The notes below the pieces were generated by a model that saw only the letters and a list, made by a program, of their open reading frames with translations, ran no database searches and was not told the DNA's origin. From CAYUJH01 sp964394585 (GTDB lineage: Bacteria > Bacteroidota > Bacteroidia > Cytophagales > Flammeovirgaceae): DNA of 49,078 nucleotides. Of the stretch, positions 32,746-41,925 are shown one piece after another. Position 1 is the stretch's first letter, and the number at the start of each line of letters is the position of its first letter. The stretch covers positions 1 through 49,078 of the forward strand of contig CAYMYI010000017.1 of NCBI GenBank assembly GCA_964394585.1. Direction: 5' to 3'. Position numbers and translations under genes: made by a program.

Positions 32746-33933
32746 ATGGCTAAAGAAACATTTGACCGTTCGAAACCGCACTTAAACATAGGTACAATCG
32801 GTCACGTTGACCACGGAAAAACAACATTGACCGCTGCAATTACAAAAGTTTTGGCAGATGCAGGTCTTTCTGAAGTTCGCGACTTTTCTTCTATTGACAA
32901 CGCTCCGGAAGAAAAAGAGCGTGGTATCACCATTAATACTTCACACGTGGAGTATCAAACCGCTACACGTCACTATGCACACGTTGACTGTCCTGGTCAC
33001 GCTGACTATGTGAAAAACATGGTAACAGGTGCTGCACAGATGGACGGCGCTATCTTAGTAGTAGCTTCTACAGATGGTCCAATGCCTCAAACACGTGAGC
33101 ATATCCTGTTGGCTCGTCAGGTAGGTGTACCGGCTATTGTTGTTTTCATGAACAAAGTAGATATGGTGGATGATGAGGAATTATTAGAGCTAGTAGAAAT
33201 GGAAATTCGTGAGTTGCTTTCATTCTATGAGTTCGATGGCGATAATATCCCTGTAGTTCAAGGTTCTGCATTAGGTGCATTGAACGGTGAAGAAAAATGG
33301 GTAAATACAGTGAAAGAATTGATGGATGCTGTAGATGAGCATATTCCAATTCCTCCTCGTGTAACTGATAAACCTTTCCTAATGCCAATTGAAGATGTAT
33401 TCTCTATCACAGGTCGTGGTACTGTAGCTACCGGTCGTATTGAGAGAGGAATCATCAACTCAGGCGAACAAGTAGAAATTATTGGTATGGGTGCTGAGAA
33501 ACTCACATCTACTATCACAGGTGTTGAGATGTTCCGTAAAATCCTTGATCGTGGTGAGGCAGGTGATAATGTAGGTTTATTGCTACGTGGTATTGATAAA
33601 GAGCAGATTCGTCGTGGTATGGTAATCTGTAAGCCGGGTAGTGTAACACCTCACACGAAATTTAAAGCAGAGGTATACGTGCTTTCGAAAGATGAAGGTG
33701 GTCGTCATACTCCATTCTTCAAAGGTTATAACCCTCAGTTCTACTTCCGTACCACTGATGTAACCGGTGAAATCATCTTAGAAGAAGGCGTAGAAATGGT
33801 AATGCCTGGTGATAACGTTACTATCACTGTAAACTTGCAGAAAGAGGTAGCGATGGAGAAAGGTTTACGTTTCGCGATTCGCGAAGGTGGTCGTACGGTA
33901 GGTGCCGGCCAGGTAACTGAAATTGTAGAATAA
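32746..33933 (+). CDS. tuf: Translation elongation factor EF-Tu
   Basis: The 395-residue product delivers aminoacyl-tRNA to the ribosome. GTPase motifs are complete: GHVDHGKTT, DCPGHADYVKNM with the catalytic His, and NKVDMVDD; domains 2 and 3 follow. The switch I segment EEKERGITINTSHVEYQT is intact. It is the only protein gene of the tRNA-tuf block and is followed by a terminator. The codon use is biased towards common A/T-ending codons, as expected for a highly expressed gene. Confidence 0.98.
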   Translation: MAKETFDRSKPHLNIGTIGHVDHGKTTLTAAITKVLADAGLSEVRDFSSIDNAPEEKERGITINTSHVEYQTATRHYAHVDCPGHADYVKNMVTGAAQMDGAILVVASTDGPMPQTREHILLARQVGVPAIVVFMNKVDMVDDEELLELVEMEIRELLSFYEFDGDNIPVVQGSALGALNGEEKWVNTVKELMDAVDEHIPIPPRVTDKPFLMPIEDVFSITGRGTVATGRIERGIINSGEQVEIIGMGAEKLTSTITGVEMFRKILDRGEAGDNVGLLLRGIDKEQIRRGMVICKPGSVTPHTKFKAEVYVLSKDEGGRHTPFFKGYNPQFYFRTTDVTGEIILEEGVEMVMPGDNVTITVNLQKEVAMEKGLRFAIREGGRTVGAGQVTEIVE

Positions 33934-33956
33934 GTATAGCACAGTTCCTATATATA

Positions 33957-33990
33957 AAAGCCCTGTTAATTAATTAACAGGGCTTTATTT
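33957..33990 (+). terminator. Intrinsic terminator after tuf
   Basis: AAAGCCCTGTTAA (33957-33969) pairs perfectly over 13 bp with TTAACAGGGCTTT (33974-33986), followed by ATTTTAT. It separates tuf from the tRNA-Trp-secE transcript. Confidence 0.88.
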
Positions 33991-34073
33991 TATCAATTTC
34001 ATAAAATCTTCTTTTTCAGCAAAATAGCTGTAAAAAATTAAGGAGTATTCTTTTAAAGTTTCTTGGCTTTCTT

Positions 34074-34081
34074 TAATTTTG
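34074..34081 (+). promoter_or_regulatory. -7 element of the tRNA-Trp-secE-nusG operon
   Basis: TAATTTTG is an exact TAnnTTTG match and is followed by CACTCCC, the same extension as the tRNA-Tyr promoter. It lies 27 bp before tRNA-Trp. A TTG box at 17-23 bp is missing; TTTT lies there instead. Confidence 0.6.
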
Positions 34082-34107
34082 CACTCCCTTTAAACAATAG
34101 GGGAAAA

Positions 34108-34180
<73 letters not shown>

Positions 34181-34221
34181 CTATTTGTTAGGGTGTTTTC
34201 TCCCTTAAAACGTTAAAAATT

Positions 34222-34416
34222 ATGTTTAAAAAGTTAGTAGCTTTTTTAAAAGAATCGAAAACAGAAATGACTGAGCACGTGACCTGGTCTACCTATGCTG
34301 AGTTGCAAGAAAGCTCAATTCTCGTTTTAGTTGCATCGTTAATTTTTGCCTTACTAATTGGCTTAATGGACTTTGTTTTTAAAACAGGATTAGATGCTTA
34401 TTACGATTCTTTCTAA
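34222..34416 (+). CDS. secE: Preprotein translocase subunit SecE
   Basis: The 64-residue product is the short, single-helix form of SecE. An amphipathic N-terminal helix (MFKKLVAFLKESKTEM) with the conserved VTWSTYAELQESS hinge leads to one membrane helix at about 31-52. It clamps SecY in the inner-membrane export channel. It lies between tRNA-Trp and nusG (19 bp). Confidence 0.95.
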   Translation: MFKKLVAFLKESKTEMTEHVTWSTYAELQESSILVLVASLIFALLIGLMDFVFKTGLDAYYDSF

Positions 34417-34435
34417 TTAAAAAATCCATTTCGCA

Positions 34436-35008
34436 ATGAGTGAGCTGAATTGGTACGTGGTAAGAGCCATTAGCGGGCAAGAGAAAAAAGTGAAAGCCTA
34501 CTTAGAGAAGGAAATCTCTAATTATGGTTTGAACGATTACATTACTGAAGTTTTAGTGCCCTCTCACAAGGTTTTCCAAGTACGAAAAATGAAGGACGGT
34601 AAAACCAAGAAAGTAGCTGTGGAAAAAAATTATTTTCCTGGTTATGTAATGGTGAAAGCAGATGTAACTCATGGCGAAGTAATGCACTTAATTAAAGGGG
34701 TGCCCGGTATTATTGGTTTTTTAACTGTGGATGGTCAAGATCCTACAGCACTACCCAAACCTATGAGAGAGGCAGAAATTAACCGAATTTTAGGTAAGGT
34801 AAATGAAACCAATGAGTTTGAAGTCGAAGATGATACTACGTATCTGGTAAGCGAAGAAGTAAAAGTAATTGATGGGCCGTTCAACGGATTTACAGGGACT
34901 ATAGAAGAAGTCTTTGAAGAGAAAAAGAAATTGAACGTGATGGTAAAAATATTTGGTCGGAACACGCCTGTCGAATTAAACTATTCACAAGTAGAAAAAG
35001 TAGAATAA
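34436..35008 (+). CDS. nusG: Transcription termination/antitermination factor NusG
   Basis: The 190-residue product has the NGN domain starting WYVVRAISGQEKKVKAYLE, with the RNA-polymerase-binding FPGYVMVKADV segment and GVPGIIGFL. The C-terminal KOW motif includes VKVIDGPFNGFTGTIEEV. It couples transcription to translation and to Rho. It lies 1 bp before rplK and so belongs to the ribosomal operon. Confidence 0.97.
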   Translation: MSELNWYVVRAISGQEKKVKAYLEKEISNYGLNDYITEVLVPSHKVFQVRKMKDGKTKKVAVEKNYFPGYVMVKADVTHGEVMHLIKGVPGIIGFLTVDGQDPTALPKPMREAEINRILGKVNETNEFEVEDDTTYLVSEEVKVIDGPFNGFTGTIEEVFEEKKKLNVMVKIFGRNTPVELNYSQVEKVE

Positions 35009-35009
35009 A

Positions 35010-35453
35010 ATGGCAAAAGAAGTAACAGGGTTTTTAAAGCTGCAAATTAAAGGAGGGGCAGCAAACCCATCACCACCCGTAGGGCCTGCATTAGGTAGTA
35101 AAGGGCTTAATATTATGGACTTCTGTAAGCAGTTTAATGCCCGCACGCAAGAGAAGGCAGGGCAGGTGCTTCCGGTAGTAGTAACCATATATTCTGACAA
35201 GTCATTTGATTTTGTAGTTAAAACGCCTCCTGCGGCAGTACTCCTACAAGATGCTGCAAAGATTAAAAAGGGTTCATCTGAGCCAAACCGTTCAAAAGTA
35301 GGTAGTGTAAGTTGGGATCAAGTAAAAGAAATTGCTGAGACCAAAATGCCTGATTTGAATTGTTTTACAGTAGAATCTGCTATGAAAATGATAGCAGGTA
35401 CTGCAAGAAGCATGGGAATTACGATTACAGGAGATGCTCCTTGGAATTCATAA
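35010..35453 (+). CDS. rplK: 50S ribosomal protein L11
   Basis: The 147-residue product binds the GTPase-associated region of 23S rRNA. The N-terminal KLQIKGGAANPSPPVGPALGSKG and the C-terminal RNA-binding SVSWDQVKEIAETKMPDLN with GTARSMGI are diagnostic. It is followed after 11 bp by rplA. Confidence 0.98.
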   Translation: MAKEVTGFLKLQIKGGAANPSPPVGPALGSKGLNIMDFCKQFNARTQEKAGQVLPVVVTIYSDKSFDFVVKTPPAAVLLQDAAKIKKGSSEPNRSKVGSVSWDQVKEIAETKMPDLNCFTVESAMKMIAGTARSMGITITGDAPWNS

Positions 35454-35464
35454 ATTATACTACG

Positions 35465-36163
35465 ATGGGAAAGTTGTCAAAAGCACATAAGCAAGCATTC
35501 GAGAAATATGACCGCACGAAAGAATACGGTCTTTCAGATGCCTGCAAAATCGTTAAAGAAATTACCACAACGAAGTTCGATGCTTCTGTGGATATTGATG
35601 TTCGCTTAGGAGTGGATCCTCGAAAAGCTGACCAAATGGTGCGTGGGGTAGTTGCTTTGCCTCATGGAACCGGTAAACAAGTACGCGTACTTGTACTGTG
35701 TACGTCTGATAAAGAGGAAGAAGCCAAGCAAGCAGGTGCTGACCATGTTGGGTTAGATGAGTACATCAAGAAAATTGAAGGTGGTTGGGTTGATGTGGAT
35801 GTTATTATTACAATGCCAACTGTAATGGCTAAAGTAGGTCGATTGGGGCGTGTACTTGGTCCCCGAGGTTTGATGCCTAACCCTAAAGCCGGTACAGTAA
35901 CTATGGACATTGGAAAAGCAGTGCAAGATGTTAAAGCCGGTAAGATCGACTTCAAAGTGGATAAGTTCGGCATCATTCATACAAGCGTTGGTAAAGCATC
36001 CTTCGAGCCAGATAAGTTAGAGGGTAATATTCAAGAATTGCTTAGCACTATTTTGAAGTTAAAACCTTCCGCTGCTAAAGGTACATATGTAAAGAGCATT
36101 AGCCTTTCAAGTACTATGAGCCCCGTAATTCGTATTGATAAGACATCTATAGCAGGAATATAA
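35465..36163 (+). CDS. rplA: 50S ribosomal protein L1
   Basis: The 232-residue product forms the L1 stalk and in many bacteria represses its own operon. The family start MGKLSKAHKQAFEKYD and the later segments LPHGTGKQVRVLV, GRLGRVLGPRGLMPNPKAGTV and FGIIHTSVGKASF are complete. The ATG at 35465 is used; a longer open frame starts inside rplK and is not real. It is 7 bp before rplJ. Confidence 0.97.
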   Translation: MGKLSKAHKQAFEKYDRTKEYGLSDACKIVKEITTTKFDASVDIDVRLGVDPRKADQMVRGVVALPHGTGKQVRVLVLCTSDKEEEAKQAGADHVGLDEYIKKIEGGWVDVDVIITMPTVMAKVGRLGRVLGPRGLMPNPKAGTVTMDIGKAVQDVKAGKIDFKVDKFGIIHTSVGKASFEPDKLEGNIQELLSTILKLKPSAAKGTYVKSISLSSTMSPVIRIDKTSIAGI

Positions 36164-36170
36164 TATAGCC

Positions 36171-36710
36171 ATGACACGAGAAGAAAAAATTAACGTAGTT
36201 CAAGAACTCACAGAAAAATTAAAATCTACAGACTACTTCTATATTGCAGATTCTTCTGGAATGACTGTCGCAGAAGTGAATCAGTTTCGCAAGGCATGTT
36301 TCGAGAAAGGTATAGAGTATACTGTATATAAGAATACGCTAATAAAGAAGGCATTAGAAAATCTTGACACGGATTATACAGAATTCGATTCTGTATTGAA
36401 AGGGTTTTCAGGTGTAATGTTTTCTCCGGAGGTGGCAAACCTTCCTGCAAAAGTATTGAAGGACTTCCACAAGAAATCTGGTAAAAAAGATAATCCAAAG
36501 CCTCTTCTGAAGGGTGCTTCTATTGATACTGCTTTGTATGTAGGTGGCGACCAATTAGAAGCTTTATCTCAGATTAAATCTAAGCAAGAGCTTCTTGGCG
36601 AATTGATTGGCTTGTTACAATCTCCTGCTAAGAATGTGGTTTCTGCACTAAAAAGTGGAGGCGATACCCTTGCCGGTTTGCTGAAAACTTTGGAAGAACG
36701 CGAAGGTTAG
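36171..36710 (+). CDS. rplJ: 50S ribosomal protein L10
   Basis: The 179-residue product anchors L7/L12 dimers to the ribosome. The N-terminal domain holds FYIADSSGMTVAEVNQFRK and the VYKNTLIKKAL segment; the C-terminal helix that binds L7/L12 ends with SPAKNVVSALKSGGDTLAGLLKTL. The gene is followed by an unusually long 154-bp spacer before rplL. Confidence 0.97.
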   Translation: MTREEKINVVQELTEKLKSTDYFYIADSSGMTVAEVNQFRKACFEKGIEYTVYKNTLIKKALENLDTDYTEFDSVLKGFSGVMFSPEVANLPAKVLKDFHKKSGKKDNPKPLLKGASIDTALYVGGDQLEALSQIKSKQELLGELIGLLQSPAKNVVSALKSGGDTLAGLLKTLEEREG

Positions 36711-36864
36711 TCCTGTTAGTCCTTTGCAGAAGTATATGTATCGAAAAGATACAATTCTTTAGAGTTGTTACGCTGGAACACAAATAGCTTCCACTATTTA
36801 TTTGGTTCCGTAAAGCTTCCATATATTATTAATTATTTGAATTATACTTTAAAAACAACTAAAA
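36711..36864. promoter_or_regulatory. Spacer between rplJ and rplL with possible RNA structure
   Basis: TGTATC (36737-36742) and GATACA (36748-36753) form a 6-bp stem with a GAAAA loop. A second inverted repeat overlaps it (36751-36758 with 36761-36768, one G-T pair, impossible as drawn without opening the tight loop). It could hold a processing site or a promoter that sets the extra L7/L12 output, but no exact TAnnTTTG element is present. Confidence 0.3.
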
Positions 36865-37245
36865 ATGGCAGATTTAAAAGAATTCGCTGAACAGCTCGTA
36901 AACCTTACTGTAAAAGAGGTGAACGAATTGGCTACCATCTTGAAAGATGAGTATGGTATTGAGCCTGCAGCAGCGGCTGCTCCTGTTATGGTAGCTGGCG
37001 GAGCTGGTGATGGTGGCGAGGCTGTAGAAGAAAAAACTGAGTTTGATGTAATCTTGAAGTCAGGTGGTGCTCAAAAATTGAAAGTTGTTAAAGCTGTGAA
37101 AGATATCGCAGGTTTAGGCTTGAAAGAAGCAAAAGCTGTAGTTGATGAAGCACCGAAGCCTATTAAAGAGGGTATTCCTAAAGATGAGGCTGAGACTATC
37201 AAGAAAGAACTTGAAGAGTTAGGTGCAGAAGTTGAAATTAAGTAA
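36865..37245 (+). CDS. rplL: 50S ribosomal protein L7/L12
   Basis: The 126-residue product forms the ribosomal stalk that recruits translation GTPases. An N-terminal dimerisation helix is followed by an Ala/Gly-rich hinge (about 35-55, EPAAAAAPVMVAGGAGDG) and the C-terminal domain with KLKVVKAVKDIAGLGLKEAK. A terminator follows, and rpoB is not downstream, unlike the common bacterial order. Confidence 0.98.
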   Translation: MADLKEFAEQLVNLTVKEVNELATILKDEYGIEPAAAAAPVMVAGGAGDGGEAVEEKTEFDVILKSGGAQKLKVVKAVKDIAGLGLKEAKAVVDEAPKPIKEGIPKDEAETIKKELEELGAEVEIK

Positions 37246-37282
37246 GCAGCTTATTTTTGACGTTTTACACTCTTTTTTAGTG

Positions 37283-37318
37283 AAGAGATTGTCTTTCAAT
37301 GAGGCAATCTCTTTATTT
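37283..37318 (+). terminator. Intrinsic terminator after rplL
   Basis: AAGAGATTG (37283-37291) pairs perfectly with CAATCTCTT (37305-37313), followed by TATTTTTTATG. It ends the ribosomal operon between rplL and the convergent radA gene. Confidence 0.82.
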
Positions 37319-37326
37319 TTTATGTT

Positions 37327-38712
37327 CTATTTAAATAAAATTTCGAATACATCTTCCAATTTGCTTACTACTTCAAGGGTGGTATGATAGCGCTGTGTAT
37401 CGAGCCCTTTGGCATTATATTTTGAAATGAATACGCGCTGAAAGCCAAGTTTTTCTGCTTCTGCAATGCGGTTTTCAATGCGGTTTACAGCGCGGATTTC
37501 GCCGCCTAGGCCTACTTCGGCAACAAAACAGCTATGTTGGGTAATCGGAATGTCTTCTAAAGAGGAGATGATTGACATGCAGACGGCTAAGTCGATGGCA
37601 GGATCTTCTACTTTAAGCCCGCCGGTGATGTTGAGAAAGACATCTTGAAAGTTTACTTTAAATCCTCCTCTCTTTTCCAAAACAGCTAATAGCATATTGA
37701 GTCGTTTGGCATCGAAGCCTGTACAACTCCGTTGAGGAGTTCCATACGCTGAAGGAGATACCAACGATTGAATTTCGACGAGTAGGGGGCGGTTACCTTC
37801 GAGTGAAGTGCCAATAGTGATGCCGCTAAGGGGCTCATCGCGTTGGGAAAGTAATATTTCCGAAGGGTTGGTTACCTCCCGTAAGCCATGCGATCGCATT
37901 TCGTAAATGCCGATTTCTGCTGTAGAGCCAAATCGGTTTTTAATCGTACGTAGTATGCGGTAACTCATATGGCGGTCGCCTTCGAATTGAAGAACAGTAT
38001 CTACCATGTGCTCTAACACTTTAGGACCTGCTAAGCTCCCTTCTTTAGTAATATGACCCACTAGAAAAACAGGAATGTGGGTTTCTTTGGCAAAACGTAT
38101 GAGCTGGGCAGTACATTCGCGCACTTGCGATACGCTACCAGCTGCCGACTCCAAAGCAGGAAGAGCAAGCGTTTGGATAGAATCGATAATGAGAATATCT
38201 GGTTTAAACTGTTCAACGGTTCTAAAAATGGCAGAGAGGTTCGTTTCGGTGAGTACGGAACATGTGCCCACGGCCTCTTTAAGCCGATTAGCACGGAGTT
38301 TAATTTGTTTTTCCGACTCTTCGCCCGACACATACAGGATATTATACTGCGGTAAATTTACAGCAATTTGAAGCATGAGTGTTGATTTCCCGATGCCGGG
38401 CTCGCCACCAATTAGCGTAACAGAGCCGGGCATGAGGCCACCTCCTAGTACTCGATTCAATTCTCCATCCGGAGTGATAATGCGTTCTTCTTGCTGAGAC
38501 GAAATTTCTGCTAACGGTAAGGGTTTGGATGCTGCTGAAGGCGCAATACCTGAGTTGATACGCCAATCATGCTTAATTGGGGAGGCACTTTCTTCGAGTT
38601 CTTCAACGAAAGAATTCCACTGGCTGCACGAAGGACATTTACCCATTAGTTTGGGGGATTTATAGCCGCAATTTTGGCATATATACACACTTTTAGGCTT
38701 TTTGGCGGGCAT
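37327..38712 (-). CDS. radA: DNA repair protein RadA
   Basis: The 461-residue product helps process recombination intermediates as a branch-migration helicase. The zinc finger is CQNCGYKSPKLMGKCPSC (Cys12, Cys15, Cys26, Cys29). Walker A is GGEPGIGKST (102-111). The RadA-specific KNRFG motif occurs in TIKNRFGSTAEIG, and a Lon-protease-like C-terminal domain follows, with ISSLEDIPI and AEVGLGGEIRAV. It begins 6 bp after gldG, so it is probably the last gene of a gldF-gldG-radA transcript. Confidence 0.97.
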   Translation of the reverse strand: MPAKKPKSVYICQNCGYKSPKLMGKCPSCSQWNSFVEELEESASPIKHDWRINSGIAPSAASKPLPLAEISSQQEERIITPDGELNRVLGGGLMPGSVTLIGGEPGIGKSTLMLQIAVNLPQYNILYVSGEESEKQIKLRANRLKEAVGTCSVLTETNLSAIFRTVEQFKPDILIIDSIQTLALPALESAAGSVSQVRECTAQLIRFAKETHIPVFLVGHITKEGSLAGPKVLEHMVDTVLQFEGDRHMSYRILRTIKNRFGSTAEIGIYEMRSHGLREVTNPSEILLSQRDEPLSGITIGTSLEGNRPLLVEIQSLVSPSAYGTPQRSCTGFDAKRLNMLLAVLEKRGGFKVNFQDVFLNITGGLKVEDPAIDLAVCMSIISSLEDIPITQHSCFVAEVGLGGEIRAVNRIENRIAEAEKLGFQRVFISKYNAKGLDTQRYHTTLEVVSKLEDVFEILFK

Positions 38713-38718
38713 GTTATA

Positions 38719-40401
38719 CTATTTTTCGTATTTGTATTGGCGCCAGTATCGTCGGGCAATTCCAAACAATAAAACGAACATAACAGGAATGCCTAAGTTT
38801 AGCAACTGCCATTGGAGGGATTCGGTTTGTAGGCGTGCCCTGTCGAGCAATCGTAGTGTTACTTGTTTCTTTTTTGAGGCAATCAGTCCGTCTTCATCAA
38901 TCATATATGAAAGTGCATTGAGTACAAATTCGGCATTAGAAAGCGGTTTTTGGCGTATCCGATCGTAGTCGATTGGAAGTGGACGCCCGGTCCGAGGGTC
39001 TGTATCAGTGCGTAAAATATCGGCATCGGAAACCACAAGTATTTTACAGTTGATAGGGCTTTGTTTTACTACTTCGGTTTGGATTCCGCGTGGTGGAAAA
39101 CGTAGGGCGTACATCGATTGAAACGTTCCCTCCAGTAAATAGGCAACGGGTATGAACGACTTATTGAAATATTGATAATCCATTTCTTGGCGAATTTCAT
39201 TTAAATCGACCATGTTTGGCATTTTACGTGTACGAGAGTACTGCGAGGTGAACATCAGCGGTGTTTTAGAAACTTTTGAGGCACTTTTCACAGTATCGAT
39301 CGAGCTAATGAATTTTGCTAATACTAAATCCATATTTTTCACGATAGGATGTCCGCTAAATCGGTTCAGGTACATGAAATATGGCCATGGAAAAGGTTGA
39401 ATACGGGGCTGATTTCCAAATTGTCCGGCATATACTTCTAAGATACCAGGTTGCTGCCGGTCTTGAATCAAGTCGTAATTGATTCGCACGCCATATTGAA
39501 AAAGGAGTTCTTCTAAATTGAGGTCATACCCAAAAGCATAGGTTCCTCCTTGAGCTATACTATCTACATTCATCTGGATAGCATCGAGGAAAAACAGCGT
39601 ACTGCCACCGTTCATAATGTATTGGTCAAGTGTAAATTTTTCAACTTCCGAAAAACGTTGTTGAGGCCGCGCCAATACTAATGCATCATACTCTTGTAAC
39701 TGAGGGTTTTGTAGTGATGTCCGATCTACAATATAGAACTCAGTGAGAGCTGCTGTAATTCCGGCGGTTTCTTCGGCGGTGTATTCGCCGTGCCCTTCTA
39801 CAAAAGCGATTGTTTTCTTTCGGGTAGCAGAAAGTTTTCGAATGGCTGATGCGAGGTTATATTCAACTCCTTCTGCCGATTGGTTGAGTTGCTCTTGCGG
39901 GGATGCCGATTGGTTACCTTTGAGCAGTAATACACCGGTTTCACGGTTTTTATAGGTTATGAGGGCCCCTGGGAATATGATTTTTTCTGTACGTTTTCCA
40001 TCTTCTTTATCAAATAGATTTGTTGCAGGAATCCCCTTTTGGATGAGCGTTTGATAAAATGCTTGTTGTGCTTTTGAGTCGGGCTGGTCGGTAGGGTCTA
40101 CGAATCGAAAATCTAGATTTGCCCCGGCATATACCTGAAACTCTTCAAGCGTTTCGCGGATAGATTTTTGGAGCTGTTTAAAGTCAGCGTTGAGCTCGCC
40201 GGCGAGGTATACTTCGATATACACCACATCCTCTAAGTTTTCGAGAAGTCGGATGGTAGCATCGGAAATGGTGTATCGCTTTTCAGCTGTCAAATCAAAT
40301 CTGAATCGAGCAGTTCCCGCATGAATGTTCACCAAAGTAAGTAGTAGGATTACAGCGATAACACCCAAAATATCTTCCCATTTTTTTTGCTTATGTTCCA
40401 T
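38719..40401 (-). CDS. gldG: Gliding motility ABC transporter component GldG
   Basis: The 560-residue product has an N-terminal membrane helix (about 13-29), a large periplasmic region of the DUF4350/GldG type (DLTAEKRYTISDATIRLLENL, then IEVYLAGELNADFKQL), and a C-terminal membrane helix (about 532-551). GldF and GldG with the ATPase GldA form an ABC complex linked to gliding in Bacteroidota; its transported substrate is unknown. Length and start match the family. It follows gldF by 27 bp and precedes radA by 6 bp. gldA is not in the window. Confidence 0.92.
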   Translation of the reverse strand: MEHKQKKWEDILGVIAVILLLTLVNIHAGTARFRFDLTAEKRYTISDATIRLLENLEDVVYIEVYLAGELNADFKQLQKSIRETLEEFQVYAGANLDFRFVDPTDQPDSKAQQAFYQTLIQKGIPATNLFDKEDGKRTEKIIFPGALITYKNRETGVLLLKGNQSASPQEQLNQSAEGVEYNLASAIRKLSATRKKTIAFVEGHGEYTAEETAGITAALTEFYIVDRTSLQNPQLQEYDALVLARPQQRFSEVEKFTLDQYIMNGGSTLFFLDAIQMNVDSIAQGGTYAFGYDLNLEELLFQYGVRINYDLIQDRQQPGILEVYAGQFGNQPRIQPFPWPYFMYLNRFSGHPIVKNMDLVLAKFISSIDTVKSASKVSKTPLMFTSQYSRTRKMPNMVDLNEIRQEMDYQYFNKSFIPVAYLLEGTFQSMYALRFPPRGIQTEVVKQSPINCKILVVSDADILRTDTDPRTGRPLPIDYDRIRQKPLSNAEFVLNALSYMIDEDGLIASKKKQVTLRLLDRARLQTESLQWQLLNLGIPVMFVLLFGIARRYWRQYKYEK

Positions 40402-40428
40402 AGTTGAGGTATCTGGGATTAGCTTATA

Positions 40429-41157
40429 TTACCATTTTCGTGCACCTAAAATTAATTTTGATAGGTATAACATGCTGATTACTACACTGAAAAGATACAG
40501 CATATTGCGTGAATCAATCAACCCTTTACTAAGCGATTGGTAGTGGTAGTCGATGCCTAACTGACTGACGATATAGGAGTACCCTGCCCAAACATCAATG
40601 GCGGCAATGGAGGTAAAGCCCTCGTACATTACATAGCAGCAAAAAATGGCTATAATGAAAGCAACAATTTGACTTTCAGTGATGGAAGACGCTACGATAC
40701 CTATTGCTGTAAAAACCGCTGCCAACATAAATAATCCTACATAAGAACCAGCAACTGCTGCGGAATCGATATTTCCCTGAGGGGCTCCCAGATTATAAAC
40801 GGAAATATAATACAGAGTAGTAGGGAGTATGGAAAACCCAACGAGTAAAAGGCATGCAAAATACTTCCCCAAGATGAGGTGCCAATCGGTAATGGGGCGT
40901 GTGAGGAGTAGTTCCATGGTGCCCGCCCGCTTTTCCTCTGCAAAAGTACGCATCGTAATAGCTGGAATGAGAAACATCAATACATACGGGGCTACCATAA
41001 AGAGTGGGTCGAGTGTTGCATATCCCACCTCGAGAATGCTTGTTTGTGGAAATACCCACGTGAATAATCCGGTAGCAATTAGAAACACTATCACGACGAT
41101 ATATGCCGCTAAAGAGTTAAGAAAACTATTGATTTCTTTTCGCATAATTTGGAACAT
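40429..41157 (-). CDS. gldF: Gliding motility ABC transporter permease GldF
   Basis: The 242-residue product is an ABC-2 type permease with six predicted helices. The N-terminus KEINSFLNSLAAYIVVIVFL and the conserved TMRTFAEEKRAGTMELLLTRP elbow segment are characteristic of GldF. C-terminal SKGLIDSRNMLYLFSVV follows, as in the family. It precedes gldG, the usual gene order. Presence suggests gliding ability, but motility needs many other genes not seen here. Confidence 0.93.
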   Translation of the reverse strand: MFQIMRKEINSFLNSLAAYIVVIVFLIATGLFTWVFPQTSILEVGYATLDPLFMVAPYVLMFLIPAITMRTFAEEKRAGTMELLLTRPITDWHLILGKYFACLLLVGFSILPTTLYYISVYNLGAPQGNIDSAAVAGSYVGLFMLAAVFTAIGIVASSITESQIVAFIIAIFCCYVMYEGFTSIAAIDVWAGYSYIVSQLGIDYHYQSLSKGLIDSRNMLYLFSVVISMLYLSKLILGARKW

Positions 41158-41240
41158 ACGCGCAATGGGGTTTATTGGGCAATTCTACAACATACCAAAG
41201 AAAACTATGCCGTTCTCTTTCCTAAAAAATGGGAAATAAA

Positions 41241-41272
41241 ATAGCCCCAAAACAGTGTGTGGGGCTATGAGT
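41241..41272 (-). terminator. Intrinsic terminator after the gene at 41303
   Basis: ATAGCCCC (41241-41248) pairs perfectly with GGGGCTAT (41261-41268). On the minus strand it is followed by TTTATTTCCC, so it serves the minus-strand gene ending at 41303 and insulates gldF. Confidence 0.65.
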
Positions 41273-41302
41273 AGGAGTGCAATAGGCATAAAAATGCGAA
41301 TC

Positions 41303-41665
41303 CTACGATGTTTGAATTTTCTTAGTAGCCAATGTCTTTTCAATAAGCCGAAGCTTTTCTTCCATAAACAGCAATTGCTTCCAACGAGAGTTAAAAGTGT
41401 TTGAAATAAACCGAGATGGAGAAAGTGCCAAAGCTACTTCTAATTTTTGAATGCTTACTTCAAGCTGTTTGATGTCTTGATAGGTAAGCGGTACGCTCGG
41501 TTTTAGGCTTTCAAGAGCTAGTGAAAGCGGTTCGGGGAGTTGATCATTGGCAAGTGCTAAGCGGCTGAGGAGTAATTCGTATTTCTCCTTTACCATACGA
41601 TTGCGGCGCGTTAGATAAATCATTACCGCCGTAAACGGAATTGCAAATACGAGAAAGTATAACAT
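41303..41665 (-). CDS. Small membrane-anchored hypothetical protein
   Basis: The family is not recognised. The 120-residue product has one N-terminal membrane helix (about residues 2-18), then a positively charged RRNRMVKEKYE and a largely helical, Leu- and Lys-rich cytoplasmic region with likely coiled-coil segments. No catalytic motif is seen. It stands alone between the gldF gene (145 bp) and an AT-rich 260-bp spacer before the E2 gene. A structural or adaptor role is possible but not supported by sequence. Confidence 0.6.
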   Translation of the reverse strand: MLYFLVFAIPFTAVMIYLTRRNRMVKEKYELLLSRLALANDQLPEPLSLALESLKPSVPLTYQDIKQLEVSIQKLEVALALSPSRFISNTFNSRWKQLLFMEEKLRLIEKTLATKKIQTS

Positions 41666-41853
41666 CGGATTATGTGTTTTGGTTAAATAGTAGAATAATG
41701 AAAATATCCAATAACTGTAAACAATGCATTTACATTAAGTTCACACAAATAATATATAAAGTTAAACAAAATTTGCAAAAAGTACACATAACATATTACT
41801 CGTAGTACACGAGTAATGTCGTATGATGCCCCAAAGACCTATGAGGTTTTTTG

Positions 41854-41861
41854 TACTTTTG
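41854..41861 (+). promoter_or_regulatory. -7 element of the E2 acyltransferase gene
   Basis: TACTTTTG is an exact TAnnTTTG match, followed by CATTG, resembling the TTTGCAC extension at the tRNA promoters. Start would be about 60 bp before the ATG at 41926. No TTG box was found at 17-23 bp. Confidence 0.5.
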
Positions 41862-41925
41862 CATTGAATAAACACATGATTATTATACCTATATAAACAC
41901 ACGTTAATTTACAAAATTAAGCATT

